NCBI GenBank assembly: GCA_019634975.1
Contig: JAHCAI010000002.1
Coordinates: 406,136-470,135 of the forward strand
Reading direction: 5' to 3'
DNA: 64,000 nt
Source of the DNA: Burkholderiales bacterium
Lineage (GTDB): Bacteria; Pseudomonadota; Gammaproteobacteria; Burkholderiales; SG8-41
Part shown: in pieces, positions 36,777-45,818 of the stretch
Numbering within the stretch: the stretch's first letter is position 1
Layout: each line of letters starts with the position of its first letter
Program-made: the position numbers and the translations under genes
Notes under the pieces: model-generated
The model's database searches: none
The model's input: only the letters and a program-made list of their open reading frames with translations
Told to the model about the DNA's origin: nothing

Positions 36777-38687
36777 ATGAGCGGAACCATGACCCTTGAA
36801 GGCGCCGGCGGGCGCGAGCAGCCGAAGTACGAATTGCTGAAGTCGATCGCGTCGCCGGCCGACCTGCGCCGGCTCGAGCGCAGCCAGCTGCCGCGGCTCG
36901 CGGCCGAACTGCGCCAGTACCTGGTCGAGTCGGTGAGCCAGACCGGCGGGCACCTGTCCTCCAACCTCGGCACGGTGGAGCTGACCATCGCGCTGCACTA
37001 CGTCTTCGACACGCCGCATGACCGCCTGGTGTGGGATGTCGGCCACCAGACCTACGGCCACAAGATCCTCACCGGCCGCCGCGAAGGGATGAAGAACCTG
37101 CGCATGTGGCAGGGCCTCTCCGGTTTCCCGCAGCGCACCGAGTCCGAATACGACACCTTCGGCACCGCGCATTCCAGCACCTCGATCAGCGCCGCGCTGG
37201 GCATGGCGGTGGCGGCGAAGCTGAAGGGCGAGCCGCGGCGCGCGGTGGCGATCATCGGCGACGGCGCGATGACCGCGGGCATGGCCTTCGAGGCGATGAA
37301 CAACGCCGGCGACATGGATGTCGACCTGCTGGTGATCCTCAACGACAACGACATGTCGATCTCGCCGCCGGTGGGTGCGCTGAACAAGTACCTCGCCAAG
37401 CTGATGTCCGGCCGCTTCTATGCCACCGCGAAGGATCTCGGCACCAAGGTGCTGGGTGAGCTCGCGCGCAGGGCCGAGGAACACGTCAAGGGCATGGTCA
37501 CGCCGGGTACGATGTTCGAGGAGTTCGGCTTCAACTACATCGGGCCCATCGACGGCCACGACCTCGACGCGCTGCTGCCGACGCTGAACAACATCAAACG
37601 CCTGAAGGGGCCGCAGTTCCTGCACGTGGTCACCAAGAAGGGACAGGGCTACAAGCTGGCCGAGGCCGATCCCATCCTCTACCACGGCGTGTCGAAGTTC
37701 GACCACAAGTCCGGCATTGCCGGCGGCAAGTCCGGCGGCAAGCCGACCTATACCCAGGTCTTCGGCGACTGGCTCTGCGACATGGCCGAGCGCGATCCGC
37801 GGCTGGTCGGCATCACGCCGGCGATGCGCGAGGGCTCGGGCATGGTCAAGTTCGCGCAGCAGTACCCCAAGCGCTACTTCGACGTCGGCATCGCGGAGCA
37901 GCATGCGGTGACCTTTGCCGCGGGCATCGCCTGCGAGGGCTACAAGCCGGTGGTGGCGATCTACTCGACCTTCCTGCAGCGCGGCTACGACCAGCTGATC
38001 CACGACGTGCAGATCCAGAACCTGCCGGTGGTGTTTGCACTGGACCGCGGCGGGCTGGTCGGCGCCGATGGCGCGACCCACAACGGCAGTTTTGACCTGA
38101 GTTACCTTCGCTGCCTGCCCAACATGACGGTGATGGCGCCGGCCGACGAGAACGAATGCCGGCAGATGCTCTACACCGCCTTCCAGATGAACACGCCCGC
38201 GGCCGTGCGTTACCCGCGCGGCACCGGCCCCGGCGTGCCGGTGCAGAGGGAGATGGCCGCGCTGCCGGTGGGCAAGGGCGAGCTGCGCCGCCGCGGCAAC
38301 GGCCTCGCGGCGATCCTGTCCTTCGGTTCGATGCTGGCGCCGTCGCTGGCGATCGCCGACGAGTTCGATGCGACGGTCGCCAACATGCGCTTCGTGAAGC
38401 CCTTAGATGATGAATTGGTGCGCGACCTCGCGCTGACCCATGCGCTGCTGGTCACCGTCGAGGAGAACGTGGTGATGGGCGGCGCCGGCAGCGCGGTGAT
38501 CGAGTCCCTGGAGCGCCAGGGACTCACCGTGCAGGTCCTGCAGCTGGGGCTGCCTGACCGCTTCATCGACCAGGGCGATCCGGCGCTGCAGCTGGCCAGC
38601 GTCGGGCTCGACGCCGAGGGCATCGCGCTGTCGATCCGCAGCCGCCTCGCGGCGATGGCCGCCGGCAGGACGCCGCAGCGGAGCTGA
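36777..38687 (+). CDS. dxs: 1-deoxy-D-xylulose-5-phosphate synthase
   Basis: 636 residues, full length. [38 protein letters not shown], the ThDP-binding [19 protein letters not shown] and the transketolase-type [14 protein letters not shown] and RYPRGTGPG are present. It makes DXP from pyruvate and glyceraldehyde 3-phosphate, the first step of the MEP isoprenoid pathway, supplying IspA. The stop codon overlaps the folE start (TGATG). Confidence 0.97.
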   Translation: MSGTMTLEGAGGREQPKYELLKSIASPADLRRLERSQLPRLAAELRQYLVESVSQTGGHLSSNLGTVELTIALHYVFDTPHDRLVWDVGHQTYGHKILTGRREGMKNLRMWQGLSGFPQRTESEYDTFGTAHSSTSISAALGMAVAAKLKGEPRRAVAIIGDGAMTAGMAFEAMNNAGDMDVDLLVILNDNDMSISPPVGALNKYLAKLMSGRFYATAKDLGTKVLGELARRAEEHVKGMVTPGTMFEEFGFNYIGPIDGHDLDALLPTLNNIKRLKGPQFLHVVTKKGQGYKLAEADPILYHGVSKFDHKSGIAGGKSGGKPTYTQVFGDWLCDMAERDPRLVGITPAMREGSGMVKFAQQYPKRYFDVGIAEQHAVTFAAGIACEGYKPVVAIYSTFLQRGYDQLIHDVQIQNLPVVFALDRGGLVGADGATHNGSFDLSYLRCLPNMTVMAPADENECRQMLYTAFQMNTPAAVRYPRGTGPGVPVQREMAALPVGKGELRRRGNGLAAILSFGSMLAPSLAIADEFDATVANMRFVKPLDDELVRDLALTHALLVTVEENVVMGGAGSAVIESLERQGLTVQVLQLGLPDRFIDQGDPALQLASVGLDAEGIALSIRSRLAAMAAGRTPQRS

Positions 38688-39304
38688 TGATGCGCAAAGA
38701 GAACGTGGTGGACGGCTACGCCAAGATCGACCAGTACAATCCCGACACCATCCGCGCCATCGCCGAGAAATACACCGGCATCCTGCGCGACATTGGTGAA
38801 GATCCGCAGCGCGAGGGCCTGGTCAAGACGCCCGAGCGCGTGGCCAAGGCGCTGCAGTTCCTGACCCACGGCTACGACCTCGACCCGGCGGAGATCCTCA
38901 AGTCGGCGATGTTTACCGAGGAATACCAGCAGATGGTGATCGTGCGCGACATCGAGGTCTACTCGCTGTGCGAGCACCACATGCTGCCCTTCTTCGGCAA
39001 GGCCCATGTCGCCTACATCCCGAAGGGGCGCATCGTCGGCCTGTCGAAGCTGCCGCGCGTGGTCGATGCCTACGCGCGCCGGCTGCAGGTGCAGGAGCGC
39101 CTCACCGTGCAGATCCGCGACTGCATCCAGGACACGCTGCAGCCCGCCGGCGTCGCGGTGGTGATCGAGGCCCAGCACATGTGCATGATCATGCGCGGCA
39201 TCCAGAAGCAGCACTCGATCGCGTCGACCTCGGCGTTCACCGGCGAGTTCAACAAGGACGTGACGCGCGCCGAGTTCCTTCGGCTGATCGCGGCGAAATC
39301 CTGA
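38687..39304 (+). CDS. folE: GTP cyclohydrolase I FolE
   Basis: 205 residues. The zinc-binding [41 protein letters not shown], and the second zinc Cys in [17 protein letters not shown] are all present. It converts GTP to dihydroneopterin triphosphate for folate synthesis. The ATG at 38687 overlaps the dxs stop; a second ATG follows at once (38690). Confidence 0.96.
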   Translation: MMRKENVVDGYAKIDQYNPDTIRAIAEKYTGILRDIGEDPQREGLVKTPERVAKALQFLTHGYDLDPAEILKSAMFTEEYQQMVIVRDIEVYSLCEHHMLPFFGKAHVAYIPKGRIVGLSKLPRVVDAYARRLQVQERLTVQIRDCIQDTLQPAGVAVVIEAQHMCMIMRGIQKQHSIASTSAFTGEFNKDVTRAEFLRLIAAKS

Positions 39305-39346
39305 AAATATAAACAAAATCAAATACTTACGTAATACCCTACCGGC

Positions 39347-40609
39347 ATGAGCGCCGACAGCCGCAGCAGCGAATACCTCACCGGGCAGATCCTGCCGGCG
39401 GTGCGCCGCGGCGACATGGTGATCCTCGTCGACAGCGAGGACCGCGAGAACGAGGGCGACCTCTACGTCGCCGCCGAGCGCGCGACGCCCGAGGCGATCA
39501 ATTTCATGGCGAGTGAAGCCCGCGGCCTGGTGTCGCTGGCGCTGACCGAAGACCGCCTGCGCACGCTGGGCCTGTCACTGATCACCGACGACTCCGGCAA
39601 CCAGACCAAGTTCGGCACCGCCTTCGCCACGCCGATCGACGCGCGCGAGGGCGTCGGTTCGGGCATGTCGGCGCAGGACCGCGCGCGCACCATCGCGGTG
39701 GCGATTGCCGACAATGCCAAGGCCAGCGACCTGATCCGGCCCGGGCGCCTGCAGACGCTGCGCGCGGTGGACGGCGGCGTGCTCGCGCGCCGCGGCCACA
39801 CTGAAGCGGCGGTGGACCTCGCGCGGCTGGCGGGGCTCAAGCCCGCCGGCGTCATCTGCGAGATCATGAACCCCGACGGCACGATGGCGCGCATGGCCGA
39901 CCTCGAAGCCTTCGCCAGAAAACACAACATCCTGATCCTGAAAATCAGCGACCTCGTCGCCTTCCGCGAAAACGAGCGTGACATCCGGCGCAAGGCCGAA
40001 ACCGTGCTGCCGACCAGCAAGGCCGGCGAGTTCAGGATGATCGTCTATGCCGACAACCTCGAGACCCAGTTGTTTGTCGCGCTGGTTAAAGGGGATGTGG
40101 ATACCGGGGCAGACAAGGGTGAGCCGGTGCTGGTGCGCCTGCATTCGCAATGCCTGACCGGCGACGTCTTCGGCTCCGAGCGCTGCGACTGCGGCGAGCA
40201 ACTCGATGCTGCCTTAAGCAAAATCGAGGAAGCCGGCCGCGGCGTGCTGGTCTACATGTTCGACGAGGGGCGCGGCATCGGGCTCCTCAACAAGATCCGT
40301 GCCTATGCGCTGCAGGACCAGGGCCACGACACCGTCGAGGCCAATCACGCGCTGGGGTTCGCCGCCGACATGCGCGACTACAGCGCCGGCGCGCATATCC
40401 TGTCAGACCTCGGCGCACGCCGCGTGCGCCTGATGACCAACAACCCCGACAAGGTCGCGGCGCTCGCCGACTACGGCCTGGAGGTGGTGGAACGTGTGGC
40501 GGTGGAAGTGCCGCCGCGGGAAGCCAATCGCCGCTACCTCGATACCAAGCGCAGCAAGTTCGGGCATTTGCTGGCGATGGTGGGCGGGGCGCCGGATAGC
40601 AAGAAGTAG
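39347..40609 (+). CDS. ribBA: Bifunctional RibBA: DHBP synthase / GTP cyclohydrolase II
   Basis: 420 residues. Residues about 10-205 are DHBP synthase (VDSEDRENEGDLYVAAE, RRGHTEAAVDLARLAG). Residues about 215-415 resemble GTP cyclohydrolase II: the Zn-binding SQCLTGDVFGSERCDCGEQL, FDEGRGIGLLNKIRAY and the RLMTNNPDKVAAL segment. In many Betaproteobacteria the fused protein retains both activities. It supplies two riboflavin precursors. A 42-base AT-rich spacer separates it from folE and contains TCAAATACTT. No FMN riboswitch is seen. Confidence 0.95.
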   Translation: MSADSRSSEYLTGQILPAVRRGDMVILVDSEDRENEGDLYVAAERATPEAINFMASEARGLVSLALTEDRLRTLGLSLITDDSGNQTKFGTAFATPIDAREGVGSGMSAQDRARTIAVAIADNAKASDLIRPGRLQTLRAVDGGVLARRGHTEAAVDLARLAGLKPAGVICEIMNPDGTMARMADLEAFARKHNILILKISDLVAFRENERDIRRKAETVLPTSKAGEFRMIVYADNLETQLFVALVKGDVDTGADKGEPVLVRLHSQCLTGDVFGSERCDCGEQLDAALSKIEEAGRGVLVYMFDEGRGIGLLNKIRAYALQDQGHDTVEANHALGFAADMRDYSAGAHILSDLGARRVRLMTNNPDKVAALADYGLEVVERVAVEVPPREANRRYLDTKRSKFGHLLAMVGGAPDSKK

Positions 40610-40649
40610 GGGTAGTTTAGAACCAACCTTGAAGTCGACGAAAGTGCAT

Positions 40650-41480
40650 TTAGCACTGCATGGTCGGAGACTGCAAGACGGCGAAAGGTCCTGCGCGTGA
40701 ACTCTGGTCGCGAAGTCGGGTGATTCCTGATTCAAGAAGTCCAGGAATTGTGCTGCCGAACACTGCGAGACCAAATGCTGCGCCAAAGCGCGCTTGAAGT
40801 ATGAATACGTTCTGTTCAGGTGAGATGGATAGTTTGTACTCAAACTGATCCCTGAGGTATTTCCCTGCGCGCACTGTGGGCGGTACTTCACCGCTAATTT
40901 TCTTTAAGAGATCGAAGACGATGTACTTGCCGTCCCGAACAAGGTCTGCATTTGTGAACCAATTCAAGAGTAGGCAACCTTCATCTGGAAAGATATGTCG
41001 CGTCTCCCGATAGAAGATGCCTTTTGCAAGTTTTTTTGCAAGAACACATACAGCTTCGTGCAACTCTTCGGGAACCTTCACCATGCCGGACTCTTGGTGC
41101 GTCTGGCCGGGCGCTGGTTTGAGGCCGAGTTCGCGATTATGTCTGCGTGCCTCGCTCGCGGAAGGGGTTATTTTTTCAAACATACCGGGATATTGCTTGT
41201 TCACCATACGCATTAAACCTTCAAGCCTTCCGTCCGCGTCACCTTTTTCTTCGAAGGGATTCATTCTGGCAAACATAGCGATCAAAAGGTCTTGATTGCC
41301 AGTTCCTTGATTGCAGTCTTTGCAAGCTGGAAACTCGAACCCTTCCGGCCAAAGTCGGTCTTGAAACATTGCTCGTGGTGGGCAGTGCTCAATTGTCATT
41401 GAATGACTTTGACCACCGCAAAATGCGCAAATTGGATGTTCTGCAAGAAACTTCCGCCGATAGCGAGCAGCTGCGCCCAT
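40650..41480 (-). CDS. HNH-endonuclease-like zinc-ribbon protein
   Basis: 276 residues. CAFCGGQSHSMTIEHCPPRAMF followed by FPACKDCNQGTGNQD gives two CxxC pairs around an EHxxP motif, as in HNH nucleases. The rest (LEGLMRMVNKQYPGMFEKI, GIFYRETRHIFPDEGCLLLNWF) is not recognisable to me. GC content is lower and codon use less biased than in the neighbours, so horizontal acquisition is likely. No adjacent methylase or phage gene supports a restriction role. ATG 41480. Confidence 0.7.
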   Translation of the reverse strand: MGAAARYRRKFLAEHPICAFCGGQSHSMTIEHCPPRAMFQDRLWPEGFEFPACKDCNQGTGNQDLLIAMFARMNPFEEKGDADGRLEGLMRMVNKQYPGMFEKITPSASEARRHNRELGLKPAPGQTHQESGMVKVPEELHEAVCVLAKKLAKGIFYRETRHIFPDEGCLLLNWFTNADLVRDGKYIVFDLLKKISGEVPPTVRAGKYLRDQFEYKLSISPEQNVFILQARFGAAFGLAVFGSTIPGLLESGITRLRDQSSRAGPFAVLQSPTMQC

Positions 41481-41544
41481 GGTTAGAGGTTCGAAGCTTG
41501 AGTTACCAAAATTACTAAAGGCGCCGAATTACTCGTTCTCAAAA

Positions 41545-41949
41545 TCAATCGCCAGTGTTTCGGAACGCCGACTCAGCCGCTCGTACCAGTGACGGGTGCA
41601 ATGTGCCTAGCAAAGGCTTCTGTCCATGCGGTGCCGCCGGCGGCACGGAAAACCATTCCGCAGTGTAGGGTAGATCAACCAACTGCCGCAGGTCGAACTT
41701 GGTGTCGTAACTGAGTCCTGCCGCCGCATAAGCCGCCGCGTTGCGGCTCTGCAGAATGGCGAATTCCCCGCGATAGAGCTGGGTGGTTTTCTGGCTGGTG
41801 CCGTAGGCGACGCGAACCGTGAACGGCGCTGCGTCGTTGTCGAAGACCGCGACGATCAGTGCAGGTCGGGGTTTGGGGCGCGGGTTGATGTTGTCGGGGA
41901 AGTGGCACCACACAATCTCGCCGGCGGTGGGTTCTCCCCAGAATTTCAT
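41545..41949 (-). CDS. PemK/MazF-like toxin of a type II toxin-antitoxin pair
   Basis: 134 residues. GEIVWCHFPDNINPRPKPRPALIVAVFDN is the PemK/MazF opening (strand, PRP-RP-ALIV), followed by VRVAYGTSQKTTQLYRGEFAILQ and YDTKFDLRQLVDLPYT. The family are mRNA interferases. The start overlaps the upstream antitoxin stop by ATGA, the usual antitoxin-first coupling. Confidence 0.78.
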   Translation of the reverse strand: MKFWGEPTAGEIVWCHFPDNINPRPKPRPALIVAVFDNDAAPFTVRVAYGTSQKTTQLYRGEFAILQSRNAAAYAAAGLSYDTKFDLRQLVDLPYTAEWFSVPPAAPHGQKPLLGTLHPSLVRAAESAFRNTGD

Positions 41950-42239
41950 TTCTTGGCCGGTTCGGTGTCGAACAGGCTGGAACGCAGCGCGCCTTTTTTA
42001 ACCTGCGGTGCGCTCTTTTTGATTTTCCGAATTTGTGCGGCGGTCAGCGGGCCGTCATCGGGTTCGTACTGCGGCAATACGCGCATGGCCAGTTCATGCA
42101 GGGCGCGGTGTATGGCTTGGGTTTCATCGATGCCCAGGTGCTCGGCAATGCGCTTCGCGGTGTCGCGCGTGACGCCATGCGCGCTGTCGGTGACCCGATA
42201 GCGGAAGGCGATTTGTTCGGCGGTGAGGCGGGTAGCCAT
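41946..42239 (-). CDS. Antitoxin-like partner of the PemK-like toxin
   Basis: 97 residues from ATG 42239, preceded by AAGGAG. The sequence TAEQIAFRYRVTDSAHGVTRDTAKRIAEHLGIDETQAIHRALHELAM looks like a ribbon-helix-helix or related DNA-binding part; the Lys-rich tail (IRKIKKSAPQVKKGALRSSLF) would contact the toxin. Not a family I can name. The palindrome just upstream is a candidate operator. Confidence 0.7.
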   Translation of the reverse strand: MATRLTAEQIAFRYRVTDSAHGVTRDTAKRIAEHLGIDETQAIHRALHELAMRVLPQYEPDDGPLTAAQIRKIKKSAPQVKKGALRSSLFDTEPAKK

Positions 42240-42256
42240 GCGGCTTGCTCCTTGAA

Positions 42257-42273
42257 GATATCTATAAGATATC
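42257..42273. promoter_or_regulatory. Candidate operator of the toxin-antitoxin operon
   Basis: GATATCT-ATA-AGATATC, a perfect 7-bp inverted repeat with a 3-base spacer, 18 bases upstream of the antitoxin start. Autoregulation by the antitoxin is typical of such operons. Confidence 0.55.
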
Positions 42274-42374
42274 CAGATGGATCCCAAGCGTCAATCGTGT
42301 GCCGGGGAGAAGAGCATGTCAGATGGCGAGTATTTATATCAGTATTTGTTTTTATTGTTATTTTTAAAAAATCA

Positions 42375-43037
42375 TCAAAACCGCCTGATCAACGTCAAGG
42401 CCTGCCCGTCCCGCCTCATCTCCGTCCGGTTCAGGAAACTCATCCCCAGCAGCGCGATCTTCAGGCCGTCGCCTTCGAGCACCACGGCTTCGACGCCGTA
42501 GAGCGTGATGTCGCCCACCTTCACCGTGTCGAGCGTGATCTTGTAGGCTGTGGCCTTGCCGTTGGCGGTCTGGGTGTAGCCGCGCTGGCCGTTGAGGTAG
42601 TTGATGCCGAGGCGGCGCGCTTCGGCGCTGGGCAGGGCGATCGAGGTGGCGCCGGTGTCGACGAGGAACTGCACGGTGCCGCCGTTGACCTGGCCCAGCG
42701 TCAGGTAATGGCCCTGAGCATCGGCGGTCAGCGTGACCGAAGGCGCCTTGCCGCTCGCGCCCGGCTCCAGGCTGACGCCGCTGACCTTGTAGCCCGATCC
42801 CAGGGCCAGCGAGCGGCGTTTGCCCTGGAATTCGATCACCGCGGCGCTGCTGTCGGCGCTGATCAGCTTCACGCCTTCGGGAGAGGTCTGGCCGGCGGAC
42901 AACATGCGCGGCTTGCCGTCGACGACGATCTGCGCCTTGCCGCCGAACAGCGCGGTGACGCTGATGTCGGCAGCCCGCGCGGGCGTGGCGGCGAGCAATA
43001 CTGCGGCGCTGATTGCTATAACATCATTCCGTCGCAT
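42375..43037 (-). CDS. Retropepsin-like aspartic protease, secreted (TIGR02281 type)
   Basis: 220 residues from ATG 43037. A signal peptide (RRNDVIAISAAVLLAATPARA) is followed by a beta-rich region with GKAQIVVDGKPRMLSAGQTSPEGVKLIS, then the aspartic protease part VQFLVDTGATSIALPSAEARRLG (catalytic DTGA) and IALLGMSFLNR. A single DTG implies a homodimer, as in retropepsins. Probably periplasmic. Its start is only 13 bases from the divergent amidotransferase gene. Confidence 0.85.
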   Translation of the reverse strand: MRRNDVIAISAAVLLAATPARAADISVTALFGGKAQIVVDGKPRMLSAGQTSPEGVKLISADSSAAVIEFQGKRRSLALGSGYKVSGVSLEPGASGKAPSVTLTADAQGHYLTLGQVNGGTVQFLVDTGATSIALPSAEARRLGINYLNGQRGYTQTANGKATAYKITLDTVKVGDITLYGVEAVVLEGDGLKIALLGMSFLNRTEMRRDGQALTLIRRF

Positions 43038-43050
43038 TCCGGATCCTTCC

Positions 43051-43764
43051 ATGAAACCCGTAGCCATATTCCGCCACATGCCCACCGAAGGGCCGGCCTA
43101 TTTTGCCACGTACCTCGAGCGTAAGAAGATCCCGTATCGCGTCATCGCCATCGATGCCGGCGAGGCGGTTCCGGCCGATGCCGCGGCCTTTGCCGGACTG
43201 TGCTTCATGGGCGGGCCGATGAGCGTGAATGATGACCTGCCGTGGATCGCGCAGGAGCTGGCGCTGATCCGCGACGCGGTTGCGCGCGACGTGCCGGTGC
43301 TGGGCCATTGTCTCGGCGGGCAGCTGATGGCGAAGGCGCTGGGCGCGCCGGTGACGCGCAACCCGGTCAAGGAAATCGGCTGGGGGGAGGTTGAAGTTCT
43401 GCCAACAGCCATCACGGCACAGTGGCTGGGCGGGGATCTGTCGTCCTTCCTGTCTTTCCACTGGCACGGCGAAACCTTTGCCGTGCCCGACGGTGCGACA
43501 CGCATCATGGCGAGCGCAGCCTGTCCCAACCAGGCTTTTGTGATGGGCAAACATTTTGCAATGCAGTGCCATGTCGAGATGACCGCGGAGATGATCCGCA
43601 GCTGGTGCCGTGACTGGGCGAAGGAGGTCGAGGCGCTGGCGGGGCGCGTGGCCTCGGTGCAGACACCGGCGCAGATGGAGCAGGAGATCGACGACAAGGT
43701 ACGCGCGTTGAATGCAGTGGCGGACCGCATTTATGATCGATGGGTGGAGGGGTTGGTGAAGTAG
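43051..43764 (+). CDS. Class I glutamine amidotransferase-like protein
   Basis: 237 residues from ATG 43051. The nucleophile elbow PVLGHCLGGQLMAKALGA carries the catalytic Cys; GGPMSVNDDLPWIAQEL precedes it and FHWHGETFAVPDGA with His follows; a later HVEMTAEM provides the Glu. This resembles the GMP-synthase-like amidotransferase family found alone (glutamine or gamma-glutamyl hydrolases). The physiological substrate is unknown. Confidence 0.88.
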   Translation: MKPVAIFRHMPTEGPAYFATYLERKKIPYRVIAIDAGEAVPADAAAFAGLCFMGGPMSVNDDLPWIAQELALIRDAVARDVPVLGHCLGGQLMAKALGAPVTRNPVKEIGWGEVEVLPTAITAQWLGGDLSSFLSFHWHGETFAVPDGATRIMASAACPNQAFVMGKHFAMQCHVEMTAEMIRSWCRDWAKEVEALAGRVASVQTPAQMEQEIDDKVRALNAVADRIYDRWVEGLVK

Positions 43765-43793
43765 GTATTTGGGTAATTCTGGCGTTCCGGTTG

Positions 43794-43837
43794 CCCCTCA
43801 CCCTAACCCTCTCCCCGCAAGTGTGCGGGGAGAGGGG
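43794..43837. repeat. Hairpin repeat, CCCTCACCCT family, copy 1
   Basis: CCCTCTCCCCGCA-AGTG-TGCGGGGAGAGGG (43807-43836, perfect 13-bp stem) preceded by CCCCTCACCCTAA. Non-coding, between convergent genes; may also terminate transcription. Confidence 0.75.
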
Positions 43838-43906
43838 ATTCAATTGGACTTGATCCCTCGCCACTGATGGCTATGGAGCGGGGAAGAATCTCAAGAGGCT
43901 TTAATT

Positions 43907-43947
43907 CCCTCTCCCCGTTTTTACGGGGAGAGGGTGAGGGTGAGGGG
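43907..43947. repeat. Hairpin repeat, CCCTCACCCT family, copy 2 (inverted)
   Basis: CCCTCTCCCCGT-TTTT-ACGGGGAGAGGG (43907-43934) followed by TGAGGGTGAGGGG. Same unit as copy 1 in the opposite orientation, 69 bases away, so the two form a mirrored pair. Confidence 0.75.
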
Positions 43948-43979
43948 CTGCAATAGAGCTTGTTGTTTACCCGGGGGAT

Positions 43980-45323
43980 TCAGACCAGCAGTATCCACGC
44001 CGCACCGGCCACCGCGCAGGCCCCGATCACCGGCATGATGCCGGCCTTGTAACGCCACATTGCGATGAAGGCGGCGAGGCCGATCACTGCCGAGAGCCAG
44101 TCGAAGCGGCCCTGCAGTCCTTCCGGCCACAGCACGTGGTAGGCGAAAAACACCGCGAGGTTGAGGATGACGCCGACTACCGCAGCGGTGATGCCGGTCA
44201 GCGGTGCAGTGAACTTGAGATCGCCATGCGTGGTCTCCACCAGCGGACCTCCGAGCAGGATGAATATGAAACTCGGCAGGAAGGTGAAGAAGGTCACTAC
44301 CGTCGCCGCCAGCGCGCCGGCCAGAAACAGGCTTTCGCTGCCGAGGAATTGCGTGGTCCAGCCGCCAACGAAGCCGACGAAGGCGACCACCATGATCAGC
44401 GGTCCGGGCGTGGTTTCGCCCAGTGCGAGGCCGTCGATCATCTGCAGCGGCGTCAGCCACTGGTAATGCTCGACCGCGGCCTGGTAGACATAGGGCAGCA
44501 CGGCATAGGCGCCGCCGAAGGTCAGCAGCGCGGCCTTGGTGAAAAACCAGCCCATCTGTGCGAGCGTGCTCTGCCAGCCGAAGACGGCGGCGATCAGCAC
44601 GATGCCCGCCGCCCACAACGCGAGGCCTGCGGCGAGCACTTTCATGAAATGCGGCCAGCTGTGGCGCGCATGCGCCGGCGTCGGCGTGTCGTCGTCGATG
44701 ACAGCGGGGCCGTAATCCTTGTTGGCGGCACTGTGGCCGCCGCCCATCGCAAAGAGCTGCGGCCGCAGGCGGCCGCCGATCCAGCCGGCGATGCCGGCGC
44801 CGATGACGATCAGCGGGAAGGGCAGGCCCAGCGCGAACAGGCCGAGGAAGGCCGCGGCGGCGAAGCCCCAGAGCACGCCGTTTTTCAGAGCGCGTGATCC
44901 GATGCGGATCGCGGCAACCACGACGATCGCGGTCACCGCGGGCTTGATGCCGTAGAGGATGCCGGCGATGGCCGGCACGTCGCCCCAGGCCATGTAGATC
45001 CAGGACAGCGCGATCAGGATGAACAGCGAGGGCAGCACGAACAGGCCGCCGGCGACAATGCCGCCCCAGGTGCGGTGCATCAGCCAGCCGATGTAGGTGG
45101 CGAGCTGCTGCGCTTCGGGGCCGGGCAGCACCATGCAGTAGTTCAGCGCGTGCAGGAAGCGGCGTTCCGAAATCCAGCGCCGTTTCTCGACCAGCTCCTG
45201 GTGCATGATCGCGATCTGCCCGGCGGGGCCGCCGAAGCTGATGAAGCCGAGCTTGAGCCAGAAACGGAAGGCATCCCAGAAGGGAATGTCGGCGGAGGTC
45301 GTGTCTTTCGGATCAGTGGTCAT
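43980..45323 (-). CDS. chrA: Chromate transporter ChrA (two-domain)
   Basis: 447 residues from ATG 45323. Two homologous CHR domains: the first has FWLKLGFISFGGPAGQIAIMHQE and LNYCMVLPGPEAQQLATYIGWL; the second has FFTKAALLTFGGAYAVLPYVYQAAVEHYQWL and LGETTPGPLIMVVAFVGFVGG. About 10-12 membrane helices. The family exports chromate (sulfate-like oxyanions) from the cytoplasm using the proton gradient. It lies 13 bases downstream of a rhodanese-domain gene, so probably in one operon. Confidence 0.93.
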   Translation of the reverse strand: MTTDPKDTTSADIPFWDAFRFWLKLGFISFGGPAGQIAIMHQELVEKRRWISERRFLHALNYCMVLPGPEAQQLATYIGWLMHRTWGGIVAGGLFVLPSLFILIALSWIYMAWGDVPAIAGILYGIKPAVTAIVVVAAIRIGSRALKNGVLWGFAAAAFLGLFALGLPFPLIVIGAGIAGWIGGRLRPQLFAMGGGHSAANKDYGPAVIDDDTPTPAHARHSWPHFMKVLAAGLALWAAGIVLIAAVFGWQSTLAQMGWFFTKAALLTFGGAYAVLPYVYQAAVEHYQWLTPLQMIDGLALGETTPGPLIMVVAFVGFVGGWTTQFLGSESLFLAGALAATVVTFFTFLPSFIFILLGGPLVETTHGDLKFTAPLTGITAAVVGVILNLAVFFAYHVLWPEGLQGRFDWLSAVIGLAAFIAMWRYKAGIMPVIGACAVAGAAWILLV

Positions 45324-45336
45324 GGTGTTGTTGTTG

Positions 45337-45663
45337 TCAGGAATTGGGTGCCAGCTGGCCGCCGGCTGCGCGCCAGGCTTCGATGCCGCCCTCGAGGAAC
45401 TGCGCGGACAGTCCCTGTTCGCGCAGGGCGCGGGCTGCATTCTGGCTGACTTCGTGGCCGTGCACGCAGTAGACCACGATCTTTGTTGCGGCCGGAAGCG
45501 CGGCTGCCCAGTCGGCGACCGCGGCCGGATCGCGGCGCTGGGCGCCGCTAATGCGGTCCGGTGCCGAGCGGAACACGGCTTCGCGGCGCACGTCGATGAC
45601 CAGCGGCGCCTGTCCCTGATCGAACAGGGCCTTCAGCTGCTGCGGTGTGATGCCTGCATCCAT
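45337..45663 (-). CDS. Single-domain rhodanese-like protein
   Basis: 108 residues, cytoplasmic. The N-terminal TPQQLKALFDQGQAPLVIDVRREAVF and the active loop VYCVHGHEVSQNAARALREQG carry the catalytic Cys in CVHGHEVS. ATG 45663. It precedes chrA directly. Rhodanese domains often accompany ChrA; a role in the response to oxyanion or sulfur stress is inference. Confidence 0.87.
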   Translation of the reverse strand: MDAGITPQQLKALFDQGQAPLVIDVRREAVFRSAPDRISGAQRRDPAAVADWAAALPAATKIVVYCVHGHEVSQNAARALREQGLSAQFLEGGIEAWRAAGGQLAPNS

Positions 45664-45818
45664 GATGTCTCCTTCGCGTTGGCGAATCTACACGAAGGCA
45701 GCGCTTGGACGCGGGGCGTCTGGGGCCGGGGAGTCTGCCAGCACCCCCGGTATGCTGCGGGGATTCTGCGAGATCGACGCTGCGGTGTCAACGCGCCGCA
45801 GACGCCCGCAGGGCCGGC

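Noticed and set aside
34455..38081. Very long minus-strand ORF (1208 codons) opposite dxs and ispA
   Set aside because: Only its last 321 codons (arsS) are coding; the rest is the antisense of xseB, ispA and dxs, kept open by high GC content. No ribosome-binding site or family match in the extension.
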